This document shows, piece by piece, positions 5,649 through 7,872 of a DNA stretch of 7,872 bases (position 1 is its first letter; each line of letters opens with the position of its first letter). Below the pieces are notes generated by a model. The model worked only from the letters and a program-made list of their open reading frames with translations. It ran no database searches and was not told where the DNA came from. The translations under genes were made by a program, and so were the position numbers. The stretch lies in assembly GCA_964655475.1 (NCBI GenBank), contig CAZZMO010000029.1, positions 1 through 7,872 of the forward strand, written 5' to 3'. Source of the DNA: VGMA01 sp964655475 (GTDB lineage Bacteria > Chlamydiota > Chlamydiia > Chlamydiales > VGMA01).

Positions 5649-7475
5649 ATGGCAGAAGGCAAATTACAGATTCATAGTGAAAACATCCTCCCCATCCTTA
5701 AAAAATGGCTTTACTCAGACCATGACATTTTTCTGAGAGAGCTTGTCTCGAATGCTTGTGATGCGGTAGCGAAGGTGAAGATCCTCCGAGAAGATGGCGT
5801 ACTCGAAAAGAGCGAAGAGCCTTTCCGCATCGACATTGACATCAACCAAGAAGAGAAAACGATTACGATTTCTGATAACGGGATTGGGATGACAGGGGAA
5901 GAGGTGGAGAAATACATCGCCCAGCTTGCGTTTTCTGGCGCGGAGGAGTTTGTCCAGAAGTACCAGAAAGGGGCTGAGAAAGAGGCCTTGATTGGCCATT
6001 TTGGCCTCGGATTCTATTCCGCTTTTATTGTGAGCCAAAAAGTGAGCATCGACACACTTTCTCATACTCCTGGATCGAAGAGTGCTTATTGGATCTGTGA
6101 TGGAGGAACGACCTACTCTCTATCAGATGGAAGCAAAGAAACTCCCGGGACAAAGATCACCCTATTTCTCTCTGAAGAGAATGGGGAATATCTCGAAGCG
6201 AAAAGGCTCCACGCCATTTTGAAAAAACACTGTTCCTACCTACCGGTACCGATCTACCTTCAAGGGGAACAGATCAATCACAAAGATCCACTTTGGACAA
6301 AGTCCCCCTCTGATTGCCAAGATGAAGATTATATCTCTTTTTATCATGAGCTCTATCCAACAGATCCGGAGCCGATGTTTTGGATCCACTTGAATGTAGA
6401 CTACCCATTCAATCTTAAGGGGATCATCTACTTCCCGAAAATCACCCAGAGATTCGATCACAACTCTTCGAATATCAAACTCTTTTGCAACCGCGTCTTT
6501 GTCTCTGATAACTGCAAAGAGATCTTCCCTGAATATTTGACCGTGATGAGAGGAGCTCTCGACAGCCCAGACATCCCTCTCAACGTTTCAAGAAGCCATC
6601 TTCAGATGGACCGGACGGTGCGTCAGCTCTCGGGACACATTTCGAAGAAGGTATCAGACAAACTTTCTAACCTCTATGTCTCTGATCGAGAAAAGTTTCT
6701 GAAATTCTGGCCCGATATTGAGATCATCATCAAGCTCGGGATCCTGAATGATGAGAAATTCTATGAAAGATCGAAAGAATTCCTCGTCTGGAAAACCTTG
6801 AATGACACCTGGACGACGACTGAAGAGTACATGGAGCGAAGAAAGGATAGCTATCAGAACAAGGTCTTCTACACTACAGCTAGTGAAACGGACTCCCCCT
6901 TTCTCCGCCTTTATAAAGAACAAGGGATTGAAGTTCTGATCAGCTCCCACCCCATTGACAGCGCAGTGATGAGCAGGCTCGAGCAGAAGCTCTCCCCTGC
7001 TAAGTTTCAGCGAGTTGACGGCGGTGCTGAAGATCTCCTCCTCGACAAAAGCAAAGAGAAAACTCTCTTAGATGCTGATGGTAAGTCAACTGCACAAAGA
7101 ATTGCTGAGTGCATCACCTGTTCATTAGATGGGTCTCAAGTGGAAGTGGAAGCAAAAAGCCTTGCATCTGAAGACATTCCAGCCTTTGTCGTATTGGATG
7201 AAGAGATGAGAAGGATGAGAGATTACTTCTCCCTCTCCAATCAAGAGATTCCAGACCATCTCATGGGGAAGCAAAAGCTGATTGTCAATACGAACAATCC
7301 TTTAGTCTCTATGATTTATGACCTGAAAGAATCGAATCCTAAACTTGCTGAGCTCTTATCTAAGCACATTTATGACTTGGCACTCCTCTCTCAAAAGGAA
7401 CTCAAGGCTGAAAAATTGAATGACTTCATCAACCGCTCGAATGAAGTCTTAACAGCCTTAGCCAAGCAGAAATAA
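5649..7475 (+). CDS. htpG: Molecular chaperone HtpG (bacterial Hsp90)
   Basis: This gene encodes a 608-residue cytosolic, ATP-dependent dimeric chaperone that helps late folding and stress protection of client proteins. The N-terminal GHKL ATPase domain spans about 1-210. It contains YSDHDIFLRELVSNACDA (22-39; catalytic E31, Mg/nucleotide N35, D38), the nucleotide loop SDNGIGM (75-81), the lid segment AFSGAEEF (94-101) and GHFGLGFYSAFIVS (116-129). The middle domain, about 225-480, holds NRVFVSDN (281-288) and IPLNVSRSHLQ (309-319), whose R315 corresponds to the arginine that contacts the ATP phosphate. The C-terminal dimerisation domain, about 490-608, includes RRMRDYF and IVNTNNPLV (545-553). 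Length is close to the family norm (about 610-635), with no charged eukaryotic linker. All key residues are present. The upstream motif and TATAAT suggest its own promoter; no heat-shock operator was recognised. It ends one base from the convergent gene at the right edge. Confidence 0.96.
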   Translation: MAEGKLQIHSENILPILKKWLYSDHDIFLRELVSNACDAVAKVKILREDGVLEKSEEPFRIDIDINQEEKTITISDNGIGMTGEEVEKYIAQLAFSGAEEFVQKYQKGAEKEALIGHFGLGFYSAFIVSQKVSIDTLSHTPGSKSAYWICDGGTTYSLSDGSKETPGTKITLFLSEENGEYLEAKRLHAILKKHCSYLPVPIYLQGEQINHKDPLWTKSPSDCQDEDYISFYHELYPTDPEPMFWIHLNVDYPFNLKGIIYFPKITQRFDHNSSNIKLFCNRVFVSDNCKEIFPEYLTVMRGALDSPDIPLNVSRSHLQMDRTVRQLSGHISKKVSDKLSNLYVSDREKFLKFWPDIEIIIKLGILNDEKFYERSKEFLVWKTLNDTWTTTEEYMERRKDSYQNKVFYTTASETDSPFLRLYKEQGIEVLISSHPIDSAVMSRLEQKLSPAKFQRVDGGAEDLLLDKSKEKTLLDADGKSTAQRIAECITCSLDGSQVEVEAKSLASEDIPAFVVLDEEMRRMRDYFSLSNQEIPDHLMGKQKLIVNTNNPLVSMIYDLKESNPKLAELLSKHIYDLALLSQKELKAEKLNDFINRSNEVLTALAKQK

Positions 7476-7476
7476 A

Positions 7477-7872
7477 TTAAGCTGCTGAGCTTGAGATATC
7501 TAGAGCTTCTCTTTCAAGGGAGGCTCTATCTTCTTCTTTCTTTTGAAGACCGATGAGAAACTCGTTCAAGACCCAATCAAAGGCTTTCTTGGAAGCGGCA
7601 GCAACGCGACCTGTCACAAACTGCTTAGGTTTAGCGTATCTCTTAAAACCACCCCTTTCCCAAGTCTTGTAGTCCATAGCCATCCTATCGATTTTTGTAT
7701 GGAACTCTTCTTGATACTTAATCGCTTGATTTTTAGCTACTTCTCTAGAAATCCCCACTACTGAAAAAAGGGAATGTTTCACCGTTCTCTCTTGACGCTC
7801 AAGGTCGCGGTGGATTTCTTTAGGGGCAACTTCATAAAGCTTCTTGTTGAAGGATGATAGAAACTCTGAAAC
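7477..7872 (-). CDS. Unrecognised helical protein, C-terminal part only (runs off right edge)
   Basis: The minus-strand frame is open from the right edge to TAA at 7477-7479, giving 131 residues starting VSEFLSSFNKKLYEV. The GTG at 7780-7782 could be taken as a start, but the 30 codons upstream of it stay open to the edge and read as ordinary protein, so the gene most likely begins outside the window. The sequence is rich in Lys, Glu and Arg and looks mainly alpha-helical. It has a region with KRYAKPKQFVTGRVAAASKK and a charged, possibly coiled-coil stretch near the end (LQKKEEDRASLEREAL). It has no membrane segment and no motif I recognise. It converges on htpG with one base between stop codons. 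Its function cannot be assigned. Confidence 0.7.
   Translation of the reverse strand, partial: VSEFLSSFNKKLYEVAPKEIHRDLERQERTVKHSLFSVVGISREVAKNQAIKYQEEFHTKIDRMAMDYKTWERGGFKRYAKPKQFVTGRVAAASKKAFDWVLNEFLIGLQKKEEDRASLEREALDISSSAA

Noticed and set aside
7478..7493. Small hairpin AAGCT-GCTG-AGCTT as a terminator for the right-edge gene
   Set aside because: The stem is only five pairs with little GC and the following tract is AATTTATTT; too weak to call.

Overview
The window reads as chromosomal DNA of a Gram-negative-type bacterium. A very long secreted adhesin/autotransporter-like protein lies at the left, followed by three housekeeping-type genes and the tail of an unrecognised gene. The combination (Gly-rich beta-strand-repeat surface protein, NSS-family sodium symporter, 608-aa HtpG, moderate GC) would fit an environmental chlamydia or another PVC-group bacterium. 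That placement is a guess, because nothing here is taxonomically decisive.

Layout. (1) 1-2299, minus strand: 5' part (766 codons) of a large surface protein that runs off the left edge. It has a signal peptide, an N-terminal beta-helix-type segment, a glycine-rich block and four autotransporter-associated beta-strand repeats arranged as two copies of a 573-bp (191-aa) unit. (2) 2354-4000, minus: nadE, glutamine-dependent NAD+ synthetase, complete. (3) 4001-4227: a divergent intergenic region almost filled by a 165-bp imperfect palindrome (4027-4191) with perfect 28-bp ends. (4) 4228-5610, plus: an NSS/SNF-family sodium-coupled transporter with about 11 membrane segments. (5) 5649-7475, plus: htpG (Hsp90 family), complete. 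(6) 7477-7872, minus: the C-terminal 131 residues of an unrecognised helical, charged protein running off the right edge, convergent with htpG and separated by one base.

The genes do not form an obvious pathway. nadE and the surface protein are co-oriented 54 bp apart, but the surface gene has its own plausible promoter. The transporter and htpG are co-oriented 38 bp apart. The non-coding signal that stands out is a 16-base motif, AATTCAYTTGGGTATA. It occurs at both outer ends of the palindrome, pointing outward at nadE and at the transporter, and again with one difference just upstream of htpG, where it runs into a consensus TATAAT. The motif therefore precedes all three housekeeping genes at a similar distance (24-36 bases). 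It is either a shared promoter core or the end of a small mobile repeat that supplies promoters.

I found no tRNA, rRNA, CRISPR array, transposase or convincing intrinsic terminator. There is no gene-free stretch over 300 bases.
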